Notes: a model not told the origin generated them from the sequence alone. A DNA stretch of 64,000 bases from Ruminococcus sp. (GCA_021199375.1 JAJQIB010000032.1:1-64000); one strand, 5' to 3'; positions 50,874 to 59,582 are shown, counted from the first letter of the stretch. A program made the numbers and translations.

Positions 50874-52100
50874 TCATTTTAATCGGTACTGCTTTCCCGA
50901 TATTTCCTCTACACTTCCCGAAATCTGCATCAGCATAAGCTCGCTAAGTACATCGTTTACAGATATTTCGAGCATTTCGGCAAGCTGATTTAGGTGCAAT
51001 ATGCCATTTTCCTTGAGCGCTGTATAAATTTTTTGCTGAATAGGATTTAATGCACTCATATCTATTGTAACAGACATTTTTGATTTATGCAAGTCCTCTT
51101 GCTCATTTTTTTGAAATTTTTTAATTTTTTTTGCCCGAATTTTATTATTCGAGCCTGTTTTCTCCTCTTTCTTTACCTTTACATCGTCATAATTAACCAC
51201 TCCGACGTTCTGTGAAACACTGCCGGGCTTTAGCACACGAAGAATATCTCCCGCATCAAACACTGGCTGCGCTCCGTTTCGTATAAGATTACGCTGACCG
51301 AAAAATCTGCGATCGGTTATATCAGCCGGAGGAACTGCAAAAATCGGACGACCCAGCTGTTGTGCATGACGCACGTTGTTCAAGCTATGTCCATCCGCTG
51401 CACACTCAATAAAAAGCACACAATCGGCAAGTGCGCACATTATTCTGTTTCGACAATCGTACTTTACCTTTCCAAAGTCCTCGCTGTCGGTATATTCGGC
51501 AATCATCGCTCCATTCTTAGCAATTGCGTCACTTAGCTCGCCCTGCGACAGCTCGTCACAAATTCCACGTCCGCATACCGCCGCCGTCTCGGCTCCTGCA
51601 TTTAAAGCTGCGCTGTTAGCATATGTGTCTATGCCCTCCTCAAAGCCTGAAATAACAAGAGCTCCTGCATTCGCAAGCTGTGTGCAAATTTCATTTGTCA
51701 CCTCAAGCGAGTAATCGCACGCTTTGCGTGAGCCCGCTACAGCCACAACAGCAGGTGCATCAAACACCCTAGTGCTTCCTCTGACAAACAAAACAGGAGG
51801 AGGATTGGGAGTGCGTTTTAAACGCATAGGATAGCCCTCACTTCTTAAAGTAAGCACTGTGATTCCCTGCTGCTCGCAGCTGTCGATAATTTTCTTCGCC
51901 TGTTCAAGTATTTTCTCGTTTACACGCTTTAGCTGACCTGCTGTAAGTCCCTCAACTTTTCCGGATTTTATATCCATACAAAGCTCGTGCACCTGTCTAT
52001 AGTCTTTTGCTGTATTCCAAAAGCTCTCATTCGCCACTCCGAATACCATTTCGAGCCATACCCAGTAAACACGTCTGTCGCCGTAAATTATCTCACTCAC
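50874..52100 (-). CDS. dprA: DNA-processing protein DprA
   Basis: A 408-residue protein with an N-terminal helical region, a Rossmann-like DprA fold (residues about 95-290: AVAGSRKACDYSLEV, ISGFEEGIDTYANSAAL, RNRIMCALADCVLFIE) and a C-terminal winged helix (LNPIQQKIYTALKENG). DprA loads RecA on single-stranded DNA during transformation and recombination. The canonical SGxARGID motif reads SGFEEGID here, a change worth noting. It overlaps the SpoU-type methyltransferase gene by 8 nt. Confidence 0.93.
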   Translation of the reverse strand: MSEIIYGDRRVYWVWLEMVFGVANESFWNTAKDYRQVHELCMDIKSGKVEGLTAGQLKRVNEKILEQAKKIIDSCEQQGITVLTLRSEGYPMRLKRTPNPPPVLFVRGSTRVFDAPAVVAVAGSRKACDYSLEVTNEICTQLANAGALVISGFEEGIDTYANSAALNAGAETAAVCGRGICDELSQGELSDAIAKNGAMIAEYTDSEDFGKVKYDCRNRIMCALADCVLFIECAADGHSLNNVRHAQQLGRPIFAVPPADITDRRFFGQRNLIRNGAQPVFDAGDILRVLKPGSVSQNVGVVNYDDVKVKKEEKTGSNNKIRAKKIKKFQKNEQEDLHKSKMSVTIDMSALNPIQQKIYTALKENGILHLNQLAEMLEISVNDVLSELMLMQISGSVEEISGKQYRLK

Positions 52101-52887
52101 CCTTACTCATCTCCCACAATAAAATAGTGCCGGCAATTGCCGCATTAAGCGACTGCACATTTCCTCTCATCTGAATAGTTATTTTTTCGTCACATTCAGC
52201 CGTCACGCTATCGCTAAGTCCCCTGCCCTCATTTCCGATTACAACAGCACATCCGCCCGAAAAATCAAACTCACGTGCATTTTTTCCGCCGCTTACAACA
52301 GCAGCACAGGTTTTAACTGATGCATAGCGCAGCACATCTAAGGCTGTCTGTACGTCCCTTTCGATAAATAGATCTATATATGGCATACTTCCCATAGCCG
52401 AGCGCACTACCTTAGGATTATACAAATCCACCGTGTTGTCTGTCATGATAACGCCGTCTAATCCAACAGCTGCAGCAGTTCTGAGCATAGTTCCAAGATT
52501 TCCGGGATCCTGCAAATTCACCGTCACAAGATACCTTCCGCTTGAGCTTAAAGCCTCAACACAAAATGGCTTATCAAGCCTATGCGCTATAGCAAACATA
52601 CCCTGAGTATTATCGACACTGCTCATTCTATCAGCTACCTCATCGGTAATAATATGCCTTTTTTCAGCATCGACCCGCTCAAGGGCATTCATATCAAGCG
52701 TTTTACTGTATCTATCCCATGCTTTTTCGGTGTAAAAAACTGCCTCAAGCTCAGCAGATTCAGCAATATCTGTGCATCCTCTTGCCCCTTCAACAACAAA
52801 AAGTCCCGATTCATCTCTTGCTTTTTTGCTTGCTGAAAGCTTTATATATTGCTTGATCCTTGGATTTTCCTTACTTGAGATAAACAT
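52093..52887 (-). CDS. SpoU/TrmH-family RNA 2'-O-methyltransferase
   Basis: A 264-residue SPOUT methyltransferase. An N-terminal substrate-binding domain (SKENPRIKQYIKLSASKKAR) precedes the knotted catalytic domain with VNLQDPGNLGTMLRTAAAVG, VIGNEGRGLSD and MRGNVQSLNAAIAGTILLWE, the three SpoU motifs. It would methylate a ribose in rRNA (23S in related proteins); the site is unknown. It lies downstream of rplT, separated by a terminator. Confidence 0.93.
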   Translation of the reverse strand: MFISSKENPRIKQYIKLSASKKARDESGLFVVEGARGCTDIAESAELEAVFYTEKAWDRYSKTLDMNALERVDAEKRHIITDEVADRMSSVDNTQGMFAIAHRLDKPFCVEALSSSGRYLVTVNLQDPGNLGTMLRTAAAVGLDGVIMTDNTVDLYNPKVVRSAMGSMPYIDLFIERDVQTALDVLRYASVKTCAAVVSGGKNAREFDFSGGCAVVIGNEGRGLSDSVTAECDEKITIQMRGNVQSLNAAIAGTILLWEMSKGE

Positions 52888-52910
52888 TACTTTACACCCT
52901 ACCTATACGA

Positions 52911-52945
52911 AAAAACGCACAGCTTTTGAGGCTATGCGTTTTTGG
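52911..52945 (-). terminator. Terminator after rplT
   Basis: On the minus strand AAAAACGCATAGC pairs with GCTGTGCGTTTTT (one wobble) around a CTCAAAA loop and ends in a T run. Confidence 0.9.
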
Positions 52946-52953
52946 TTTTGCGA

Positions 52954-53307
52954 TTAAAGAGCAGCCTTAGCCTGCTGAACAATAGCTGTAAAGCCTGCGG
53001 GATCGTTGATTGCGATTTCCGAAAGCATCTTTCTGTTAAGTCCGATTCCTGCCTTCTTGCAGCCATTCATGAATGTTGAATAGTTCATTCCGTTAAGCTG
53101 TGCAGCTGCCGAAATTCTTGTGATCCATAGTCTTCTGAAGTCTCTTTTCTTCTGCTTTCTTCCGATGTAAGCATATTGTCCCGACTTCATTACTGCCTGC
53201 TTTGCCATCTTAAAGTGCTTGCTCTTTGCACCAAAATAGCCCTTAGCAAGCTTAAGAGTTTTATTTCTTCTCTTACGAGTCATAGTTGCGCCCTTAATAC
53301 GAGCCAT
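52954..53307 (-). CDS. rplT: 50S ribosomal protein L20
   Basis: A 117-residue L20: a basic N-terminal extension ([20 protein letters not shown]) and a globular end ([20 protein letters not shown]). L20 is needed early in 50S assembly and represses its own operon by binding the infC leader in Firmicutes. Last gene of the infC-rpmI-rplT operon. Confidence 0.98.
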   Translation of the reverse strand: MARIKGATMTRKRRNKTLKLAKGYFGAKSKHFKMAKQAVMKSGQYAYIGRKQKKRDFRRLWITRISAAAQLNGMNYSTFMNGCKKAGIGLNRKMLSEIAINDPAGFTAIVQQAKAAL

Positions 53308-53361
53308 GATAATTACCTCCTAGTTTTTCTTTTCCTCAAGCTTAGCCTTCACGGCTCGTTT

Positions 53362-53559
53362 TTACTTATACGGAATTAGCTTCTTAACGTTCTTTACGTT
53401 GCTTTCATCAGCGTAGCCCGCACCACGCAAAATTCTCTTGCGCTTGTGATCCTTTTGGGTCAGTCTGTGTCTTTTGTTGGTATGCTGATACTTTACCTTG
53501 CCGCTTCCGGTAACCGAAAAGCGCTTCTTTGCACCGGAATGTGTCTTAATCTTAGGCAT
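53362..53559 (-). CDS. rpmI: 50S ribosomal protein L35
   Basis: A 65-residue basic protein with the L35 pattern: MPKIKTHSGAKKRFSVTGSG, HTNKRHRLTQKDHKRKR and the end VKNVKKLIPYK. Second gene of the infC operon, 24 nt after infC. Confidence 0.98.
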   Translation of the reverse strand: MPKIKTHSGAKKRFSVTGSGKVKYQHTNKRHRLTQKDHKRKRILRGAGYADESNVKNVKKLIPYK

Positions 53560-53583
53560 AAATTTATCCTCCTTGTGTTTGAT

Positions 53584-54102
53584 TTACTTAGTGGATTTTG
53601 GCGAAATGTACATTACGTAGCTTCTGCCCTCCATCTTGGGCTGCTTATCAACAACTCCGATTTCACTAACTTCCTCCGCAAATTTCTTAAGCAGCTCCTC
53701 GCCAAACTGAGGATGCGCTACTGTTCTCTTACGAAAACGAACCTCGACCTTGATTCTGTCGCCGCTCTTCAAAAACTTTGACGCCTGATTTACCTTGGTT
53801 TCAAAATCGTGCTTTTCGATGGTTGAGGACATCTTAACTTCCTTTACGTCCATAACCCTTTGATTCTTCTTCGCTTCCTTTTCGCGCTTGGACTGCTCAA
53901 AGCAGAATTTACCGAAATCCATGATTTTGCATACAGGCGGCTTTGCATTAGGTGCGATCATAACTAGATCTTCATCCTGATCATATGCCTTTGCGAGTGC
54001 ATCTCTTGTTGACATTACTCCAAGCTGATTTCCTTCAGAATCAACAACTCTGATTTCCTTTTCACGGATATCTTCGTTAATCTTGTAATCCTTATTGTTA
54101 AT
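53584..54102 (-). CDS. infC: Translation initiation factor IF-3 (rare ATT start)
   Basis: A 172-residue IF-3: N domain from residue 1 (NNKDYKINEDIREKEIRVVD), a linker helix and the C domain (MDVKEVKMSSTIEKHDFETK). The track ORF begins 33 codons upstream, but the frame before the protein has no ATG, GTG or TTG near the Shine-Dalgarno sequence. GGAGG is 9 nt from ATT-AAC-AAT-AAG. IF-3 genes characteristically use ATT or another rare start so that IF-3 represses its own translation, which fits here. First gene of infC-rpmI-rplT. Confidence 0.96.
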   Translation of the reverse strand: MNNKDYKINEDIREKEIRVVDSEGNQLGVMSTRDALAKAYDQDEDLVMIAPNAKPPVCKIMDFGKFCFEQSKREKEAKKNQRVMDVKEVKMSSTIEKHDFETKVNQASKFLKSGDRIKVEVRFRKRTVAHPQFGEELLKKFAEEVSEIGVVDKQPKMEGRSYVMYISPKSTK

Positions 54103-54119
54103 AACAGTACACCTCCATA

Positions 54120-54285
54120 ACAATATAAAACGGATGCAGAAAATCAAGCTTTCCGCATCCGTAAAATAAACCGCATTTAATACACACCAATCTTGGTGCA
54201 ACGGGATGAAATCCTACGTAACCTTTTTACTTCTCGAAGCTCGAGTGCTGAAGGTGAGAGCGGAAGCTTTGCTCTGCTTATGTTT
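54120..54285 (-). promoter_or_regulatory. L20-type leader of the infC operon
   Basis: The leader starts after the promoter and has GCTTCCGCTCTCACCTT, resembling the Firmicute infC-rpmI-rplT (L20) leader. It ends in an attenuator: GGATGCGGAAA pairs with TTTTCTGCATCC and is followed by TTTTATATT just before the infC RBS. L20 binding would favour termination. Match to the named family is from memory. Confidence 0.75.
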
Positions 54286-54292
54286 CCTAAAT

Positions 54293-54321
54293 ATTATACA
54301 CTATATTTCATTCCGTGTCAA
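54293..54321 (-). promoter_or_regulatory. Promoter of the infC operon
   Basis: On the minus strand TTGACA and TATAAT are 17 nt apart, about 190 nt before the ATT start of infC. Confidence 0.88.
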
Positions 54322-54361
54322 TCGCTAAAGCTGTAAATTTTTTATGAACATAGGATATCAA

Positions 54362-55906
54362 TTAATATCCGCCATTCTTCATGTACCTTGCTCTTGGATC
54401 TTCTACGGTGTAGTCAATTTTAACGTCATCAAAATGGCTATAGTCTGCCTGAGGAATATTACCTGTGGGATCTCCCATAAACTCCTCAAAGCCGTACTCC
54501 TTGATAAATTTAACAGCATTTGAGTTCATAGCGAGCGTATTGAATACTGTAGCAAGCTCCTCACCAATTCCATAAACCTCAATTACAAAGAGAATCATGT
54601 TAAAGAATACCGAAACAGCTCCCTGAGCTATTCCCTTGACCTCCTTAACCTTTTCATCAAACATCTGCATAACCATTAGTATCGCACGACGATTATCTCT
54701 AGCATCGGTTGTGGCATCAAGATAATGCTCAAGGTGGTGGATTATCCATCTCTCTACCTTCTTGTTAGATGCACTGATTACACGAGCTGTGATTTGCTTT
54801 TCTAGCTCCTTTTGACGGCGCATAATATGCTGTGAAAATACCTCACGGTTTGAGAAGCCCTCACCCAAGCGCTCAACCGAATCCTGAAGTATCGGCTGCA
54901 TTTCCTTTAAAAGCCTTGTAGTTTCACGGCTATACTGCATTGCGCCTGCTGCCTCAGCTGTAAGTACATCAAGCAGTATCGCCTTTTCCTCCTTGCCGGC
55001 AGCCTTAGCATTCTGCTTAATCTCGTCAGAAGCGTTTCCTGAAAGAATAGTATCGATCTTATAAGCGTCCTTAACCTCATTGTAATAATTATAGAAATCA
55101 TTAAAATCAAAGGCAATATCGTGGTTTTGTATGTACTGCTCAATAAGGATAAGGTCTACAGGCACTCCGCCCTCCTCATGAAGCTTCATCATGTCAGACA
55201 TATCCTCCCATGCACGGGCGGTAACAAACGACTGATTACCCTCATCTGCGCAAGCTACACCATAGAAATTCTCAGGAAACTCGGTCAGATAGGTAATTAT
55301 TGATGTATGAAGCTGTGCTTTAAGTGCGAATTCCTTCCAGCAGTTAAAGTCCGCAACGCAGTCTACCTTCTTAAGACGGTCGAGTGTTGCGATATCAAAC
55401 TCGGTTACAGCGTGGTTATACTCTGAAGGGTTACCCGCAGTGGTAACTACCCATCCCTCAGGGATCTGGTGCTTACCAAAAATCTTATACTGCAAAAACT
55501 GAAGCATCATAGGTGCAATTGTTTGGTCAACGCAGTTAATTTCATCGAGGAAGAGTATTCCCTCTTTAATGCCGGTTTCCTCCATAGTTTCATAGATGTT
55601 AGCGATAACCTCACTCATTGTACTCTCAGAAACCTTAACCTCACGTCCGATGAAGTTTTTCTCAACAATCATCGGCTGACCGATAGCCGATTCTCTAGTC
55701 TGGTGTGTCATTGCGTAGGACACAAGGTTTACGTGCATCTCCTGTGCAATCTGATCCATAATAGCGGTCTTTCCGATTCCGGGAGGGCCCATTAGAAATA
55801 CAGGACGCTGACGCTCCAGTGGAATAAGATAATCGCCATACTCGTCCTTCAAAAGATAAGAACGTATAGCATGCTCTATCTGCTCTTTTGCTTCTTTAAT
55901 ATTCAT
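54362..55906 (-). CDS. MoxR-like AAA+ ATPase
   Basis: A 514-residue AAA+ ATPase. Walker A is GPPGIGKTAIMDQ near residue 41, Walker B is GILFLDEIN near residue 118, and an ATLDRLKK arginine-finger region follows. The C-terminal half (200-514) is helical with no domain I know. MoxR ATPases usually work with a von Willebrand A protein in the assembly of complexes, but no VWA gene adjoins it here. It has its own promoter (55973-56001) and a GGAGG RBS and appears to be transcribed alone. Confidence 0.88.
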   Translation of the reverse strand: MNIKEAKEQIEHAIRSYLLKDEYGDYLIPLERQRPVFLMGPPGIGKTAIMDQIAQEMHVNLVSYAMTHQTRESAIGQPMIVEKNFIGREVKVSESTMSEVIANIYETMEETGIKEGILFLDEINCVDQTIAPMMLQFLQYKIFGKHQIPEGWVVTTAGNPSEYNHAVTEFDIATLDRLKKVDCVADFNCWKEFALKAQLHTSIITYLTEFPENFYGVACADEGNQSFVTARAWEDMSDMMKLHEEGGVPVDLILIEQYIQNHDIAFDFNDFYNYYNEVKDAYKIDTILSGNASDEIKQNAKAAGKEEKAILLDVLTAEAAGAMQYSRETTRLLKEMQPILQDSVERLGEGFSNREVFSQHIMRRQKELEKQITARVISASNKKVERWIIHHLEHYLDATTDARDNRRAILMVMQMFDEKVKEVKGIAQGAVSVFFNMILFVIEVYGIGEELATVFNTLAMNSNAVKFIKEYGFEEFMGDPTGNIPQADYSHFDDVKIDYTVEDPRARYMKNGGY

Positions 55907-55972
55907 ACAGTCATTCCTCCGTCACTTGCAATCGAATGTTTTAATACAACATTCACAAAATCTCATATTTCT

Positions 55973-56001
55973 ATTATAAACTATTGCTAAAATTTTGTCA
56001 A
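55973..56001 (-). promoter_or_regulatory. Promoter of the MoxR-like ATPase gene
   Basis: On the minus strand TTGACA and TATAAT are separated by 17 nt, 66 nt before the start codon. Confidence 0.88.
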
Positions 56002-56160
56002 CCTTCATTTAAAGCTTTGTAGGATTGTATAAACTTTTACCCGAAAATTTGTACAAATTGCGAATGAAAAAGCCAACAATGACTGTGCTTTATTTTTTTA
56101 TATTGTGTCGACAGCCTAAATGCTACATCACTAGCAGAATCGCATCTGTCCCAGTCAGCA

Positions 56161-56208
56161 AAGGGTGCAGGGTGTGGGTTAAAAAACACCCGCACCCTGC
56201 ACCCTTTA
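56161..56208. repeat. Near-perfect 20-bp palindromic hairpin
   Basis: AAAGGGTGCAGGGTGTGGGT pairs with ACCCGCACCCTGCACCCTTT (one G-T wobble) around an 8-nt loop. It is GC-rich in an AT-rich gap and lacks a T run on either strand, so it is a REP-like element rather than a clean terminator. The intergenic stretch 56002-56277 holds nothing else I can support. Confidence 0.75.
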
Positions 56209-56277
56209 GAGATAGATTAGGGGTATGTGTGAGAAGGGTTGGGACGGGAATGATTTTAAAAGCTAAAAATTGTCAGA

Positions 56278-57003
56278 TTAATTTGGAATCACCCTGTACT
56301 TCATATGTCTTGCTTTAAAATAGCAATATTCGCCTTTTTTTATATCATCGATTGTCAAATCATCCTCATCTGCCAAATATACAAATCCATCCTGCAATAT
56401 AACGGTTGAACCAAACCAATATGGATCATAATATTCAGGGTCTCTACTGGAAGTATCATATTCGATATCGCCCCAGAACCATACTTCAATTTTGCAGCCC
56501 CATGTGCCATCAAATTTCAGATGAAGTATTCCGTCGTGTAATTCCTCTTTTACTATTCTAGCATCATGGAATCTACCAGAAACGCATTCTAAATCCTCAA
56601 TATCTTTACCAGTTTTAATTTCTGTAGTTTCCTCGTAAATATATCCTTCGTCCATAGCACGGCATTGATTAAGAATATCTTCCGGTTGTTTTTCCATAGC
56701 TATAAAGGAATCTATCAATTCTCTATTTAAAAAATCAACGCAGCCCACACCATTTTCGTCGATATTCCAATTATCGTGTTCGATATCCACTATCAAAATC
56801 TGAGGAATTATATACCTTGTATTAGGAACCATATTCAGCCATTTAATCAATCTTTTCTTTGCAGGATCCCAAACAATCCAATATGGATTATGTATGCTTT
56901 CTAAATATCTATCATACTCATCAGTTGCTGATATATCTTCGTAATAACCAAACACGGCAGAAATATAATATTTTCCATTTCCCTGTCGAATAATTGCGTG
57001 CAT
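56278..57003 (-). CDS. Hypothetical acidic soluble protein, immunity-like
   Basis: A 241-residue soluble protein. The C-terminal half (RFHDARIVKEEL, then LHLKFDGTWGCKIEVWFWGD and YWFGSTVILQDGFVYLADED) has the Trp-, Asp- and Glu-rich beta pattern common among polymorphic-toxin immunity proteins and related DUFs. I cannot name the family. No toxin gene is adjacent; the nearest toxin-like genes are the DUF4474/DUF5104 array 4 kb away. It has its own promoter at 57099-57127. The role is unproven. Confidence 0.6.
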   Translation of the reverse strand: MHAIIRQGNGKYYISAVFGYYEDISATDEYDRYLESIHNPYWIVWDPAKKRLIKWLNMVPNTRYIIPQILIVDIEHDNWNIDENGVGCVDFLNRELIDSFIAMEKQPEDILNQCRAMDEGYIYEETTEIKTGKDIEDLECVSGRFHDARIVKEELHDGILHLKFDGTWGCKIEVWFWGDIEYDTSSRDPEYYDPYWFGSTVILQDGFVYLADEDDLTIDDIKKGEYCYFKARHMKYRVIPN

Positions 57004-57098
57004 CTGTTTAACCTACCTTCAAACTTGTTTCAACTGCAAATTCCGATTTATTAATTTGCTTTGTTCGTTTCCTCCTGCTCATAATGCGCCATAATTTT

Positions 57099-57127
57099 AT
57101 TATACAGTTTTTTGAATTATTTGTCAA
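57099..57127 (-). promoter_or_regulatory. Promoter of the immunity-like gene
   Basis: On the minus strand TTGACA and TATAAT are 17 nt apart, about 95 nt before the start codon. Apart from this and the next terminator, the gap 57004-57319 shows nothing. Confidence 0.85.
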
Positions 57128-57271
57128 TAATATGATAAATAACACCTGGTGATTCGTCAGCTAACTAAACACAACGTTTTCATTTATCCTGGTTTCTTTT
57201 TACTTGCTAATAAGAAATCAGTTGAATTCAGTTAATTACAATCAGGCATAATCATCAAAAAATAGCGAAAT

Positions 57272-57313
57272 AAAAATCCGTGTCCTTAAATTTTGAAAAA
57301 GGCACGGATTTTT
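57272..57313 (-). terminator. Terminator after the C39-type peptidase gene
   Basis: On the minus strand AAAAATCCGTGCC pairs with GGACACGGATTTTT with a mismatch around an AT-rich loop and ends in a T run. Confidence 0.85.
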
Positions 57314-57319
57314 GCTTGT

Positions 57320-59569
57320 TTAATTAAGAATAATCATAGTTCTAGGCTCTCCTGTTGCATTAGCAATTGAGGACACAAGCACCTGAGAACTTACACGTCT
57401 CAGACTTCTAGGTCCATTTCCATAATAGGGATCAGCATAGTAAAAATAAAGGGTGGAATTTATTACTTCATATCCACAAACCACAACAAAATGTCTTCCG
57501 CCACCGCTAGTAATAACTGAGCTTCTATAACAGGTTAAAACTAATACTCTGTGAGAATTATCAATTTGAGACTTGAGCTCGGCGCTTCTGTTTTGTGTAG
57601 AAGAGTAAATATTCTTTGCACTGTATTTGCCGTTAGAATATCCACTTATCAAAGTTAAAAGCTTTGGTGCGGTCATTCCTCCGCCTCCTCTTAAGCTACC
57701 CTGATCATTCAAATTATGCGATTCTGAATATAGAATCAGTTCATCCTTACTCCATCCGGCATTCTTCTCACTGTTTAATAGAATTGCTACAGCAGTAGGA
57801 CCGCAAGCTGAATACCCCGCAATTTTTCCACCATATTGCCCTATAGCACCAGTTTGTAAAACCTTTGCATTGCTGCGTTTAATTGCATTTGTTTGCTTAA
57901 TAAGCTTTTCTGATGACTGATAATTAATTATATAATAGCCTTCATAATGTGGGTCATAATATCCGGTATAGTAAGATGAACCCGATACGGCACCACTGTA
58001 ATTGTAGGATGTATCGTAAACATTACTATAGCTTGTAATATAATACAGAGTATCATCAGATTTTGTTCCCGCCTCTATTACTGAGCTCGACTTGCCCCAA
58101 TACTTTGTTCCTTTTAACGTTTTGTAGGCTTTCACCTTGTATTTATAGGTTTTTCCTGAGCTAAGTGATGAATCCCTATAGGTTGTTTTGCTGCCGTCTG
58201 AAATGGTTTTTACAGTTGTCCATTTTTTAGTCGATGAATCGTAACGATAGATCCTATAACCGCTTGCTCCACTTACCTTATTCCAATTTATACGGATAGC
58301 TGACGATGTACACGTGTAGCTTGTTTTTATACTAACCTTGTCAGGCTTTGTAACAGCAGTAATATATGTGCTTGTTTCTCCCCAATACTTTGTTCCTTTT
58401 AACGTTTTGTAGGCTTTCACCTTGTATTTATAGGTTTTTCCTGAGCTAAGTGATGAATCCCTATAGGTTGTTTTGCTGCCGTCTGAAATGGTTTTTACAG
58501 TTGTCCATTTTTTAGTCGATGAATCGTAACGATAGATCCTATAACCGCTTGCTCCACTTACCTTATTCCAATTTATACGGATAGCTGACGATGTACACGT
58601 GTAGCTTGTTTTTATACTAACCTTGTCAGGCTTTGTAACAGCAGTAATATATGTGCTTGTTTCTCCCCAATACTTTGTTCCTTTTAACGTTTTGTAGGCT
58701 TTCACCTTGTATTTATAGGTTTTTCCTGAGCTAAGTGATGAATCCCTATAGGTTGTTTTGCTGCCGTCTGAAATGGTTTTTACAGTTGTCCATTTTTTAG
58801 TCGATGAATCATAGCGATAAATCCTATAACCGCTTGCACCGTTTACCTTATTCCAATTTATGCGAATGGCTGAAGCAGTTGAAGAAAACTCAGATTTAAG
58901 CTCTACTTTTGAAGGATCTGTCGTAGTTATAATTACCGAGCTATATGTACCGTAATAATTACTGCCGTTTTCAGTCACAAATGCTCTGATCCTATATTTA
59001 TATGTCGTACCTGATTCAAGATCACTATCTCTAAAGGTTACAATAGACCCACTATTAATAGTCTTGATATCAGTCCATTTTTTTGTACTTAAATCATAAC
59101 GCTGAATCTGATAACCATTTGCCACGCTTACTTTTGTCCAATTTATTCTTACAGCTGAGTCTGTAGCAGAAAAGTCTGATTTTAAGCTTACACTTGGTAC
59201 AGTTTTTACATCAGTATAATTATCCTTATAGCTGTAACCACACCTGGTGCAGGTGTGTAATGTGTATCCTTTTTCACTATAGGTCGCTGCCACAGTAGTT
59301 GTTTTGTAGCTATGACCAATTGCAGGAATGGCTATTGTATAGCTATCACCACATTCACAGGAAAGTGTAGCTTCTCCTGCTTGTGTACAAGTGGACTCCT
59401 TTGTAACTTCATATGTGTAGACATGTGTATGCTCACTACCATCGTTTGTAGTAGCTTCTTCTGCATAAACAGTACTAACGTTTAATGCCCAACTACTTCG
59501 AGAAATAAAGGAAGCTGTGCAAAAAATCGCAAGCAAAACCATCATCCTCAATACAACCTTGTTCTTCAT
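57320..59569 (-). CDS. Secreted C39-like cysteine peptidase with four Fn3 repeats
   Basis: A 749-residue secreted protein. A signal peptide (residues 1-36) precedes a Cys/His-rich region with two treble-clef-like pieces (CTQAGEATLSCECGD, then HTCTRCGYSYKD), and then four fibronectin III domains at about 130-505. The last two and part of the second are nearly identical to each other (95 residues, 285-bp period). The C-terminus is a papain-like C39-type peptidase: Cys in YSACGPTAVAIL, His in GGRHFVVVCGYE and Asp in YYADPYYG. Fn3 domains suggest cell-wall or glycan attachment; the substrate is unknown. It begins 13 nt after the transporter gene, so the two may be cotranscribed. Confidence 0.92.
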   Translation of the reverse strand: MKNKVVLRMMVLLAIFCTASFISRSSWALNVSTVYAEEATTNDGSEHTHVYTYEVTKESTCTQAGEATLSCECGDSYTIAIPAIGHSYKTTTVAATYSEKGYTLHTCTRCGYSYKDNYTDVKTVPSVSLKSDFSATDSAVRINWTKVSVANGYQIQRYDLSTKKWTDIKTINSGSIVTFRDSDLESGTTYKYRIRAFVTENGSNYYGTYSSVIITTTDPSKVELKSEFSSTASAIRINWNKVNGASGYRIYRYDSSTKKWTTVKTISDGSKTTYRDSSLSSGKTYKYKVKAYKTLKGTKYWGETSTYITAVTKPDKVSIKTSYTCTSSAIRINWNKVSGASGYRIYRYDSSTKKWTTVKTISDGSKTTYRDSSLSSGKTYKYKVKAYKTLKGTKYWGETSTYITAVTKPDKVSIKTSYTCTSSAIRINWNKVSGASGYRIYRYDSSTKKWTTVKTISDGSKTTYRDSSLSSGKTYKYKVKAYKTLKGTKYWGKSSSVIEAGTKSDDTLYYITSYSNVYDTSYNYSGAVSGSSYYTGYYDPHYEGYYIINYQSSEKLIKQTNAIKRSNAKVLQTGAIGQYGGKIAGYSACGPTAVAILLNSEKNAGWSKDELILYSESHNLNDQGSLRGGGGMTAPKLLTLISGYSNGKYSAKNIYSSTQNRSAELKSQIDNSHRVLVLTCYRSSVITSGGGRHFVVVCGYEVINSTLYFYYADPYYGNGPRSLRRVSSQVLVSSIANATGEPRTMIILN
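58095..58949. repeat. Three tandem 285-bp Fn3-coding repeats
   Basis: The junction CCCCAATACTTTGTTCC recurs at 58095, 58380 and 58665, a period of 285 bp (95 codons). The first two units appear identical by eye over nearly the whole length, and the third diverges only towards its end (encoding VNGASGYRIYRYD instead of VSGASGYRIYRYD). Confidence 0.85.
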
Positions 59570-59582
59570 TACAAATTCTCCT

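Noticed and set aside
56025-56318. 97-aa plus-strand ORF
   Set aside because: It runs through the 20-bp palindrome, overlaps the end of the opposite gene and has no clear ribosome binding site.
58095-58949. CRISPR array
   Set aside because: The repeats are 285 bp, in frame and encode Fn3 domains; no short repeat-spacer structure occurs in the window.
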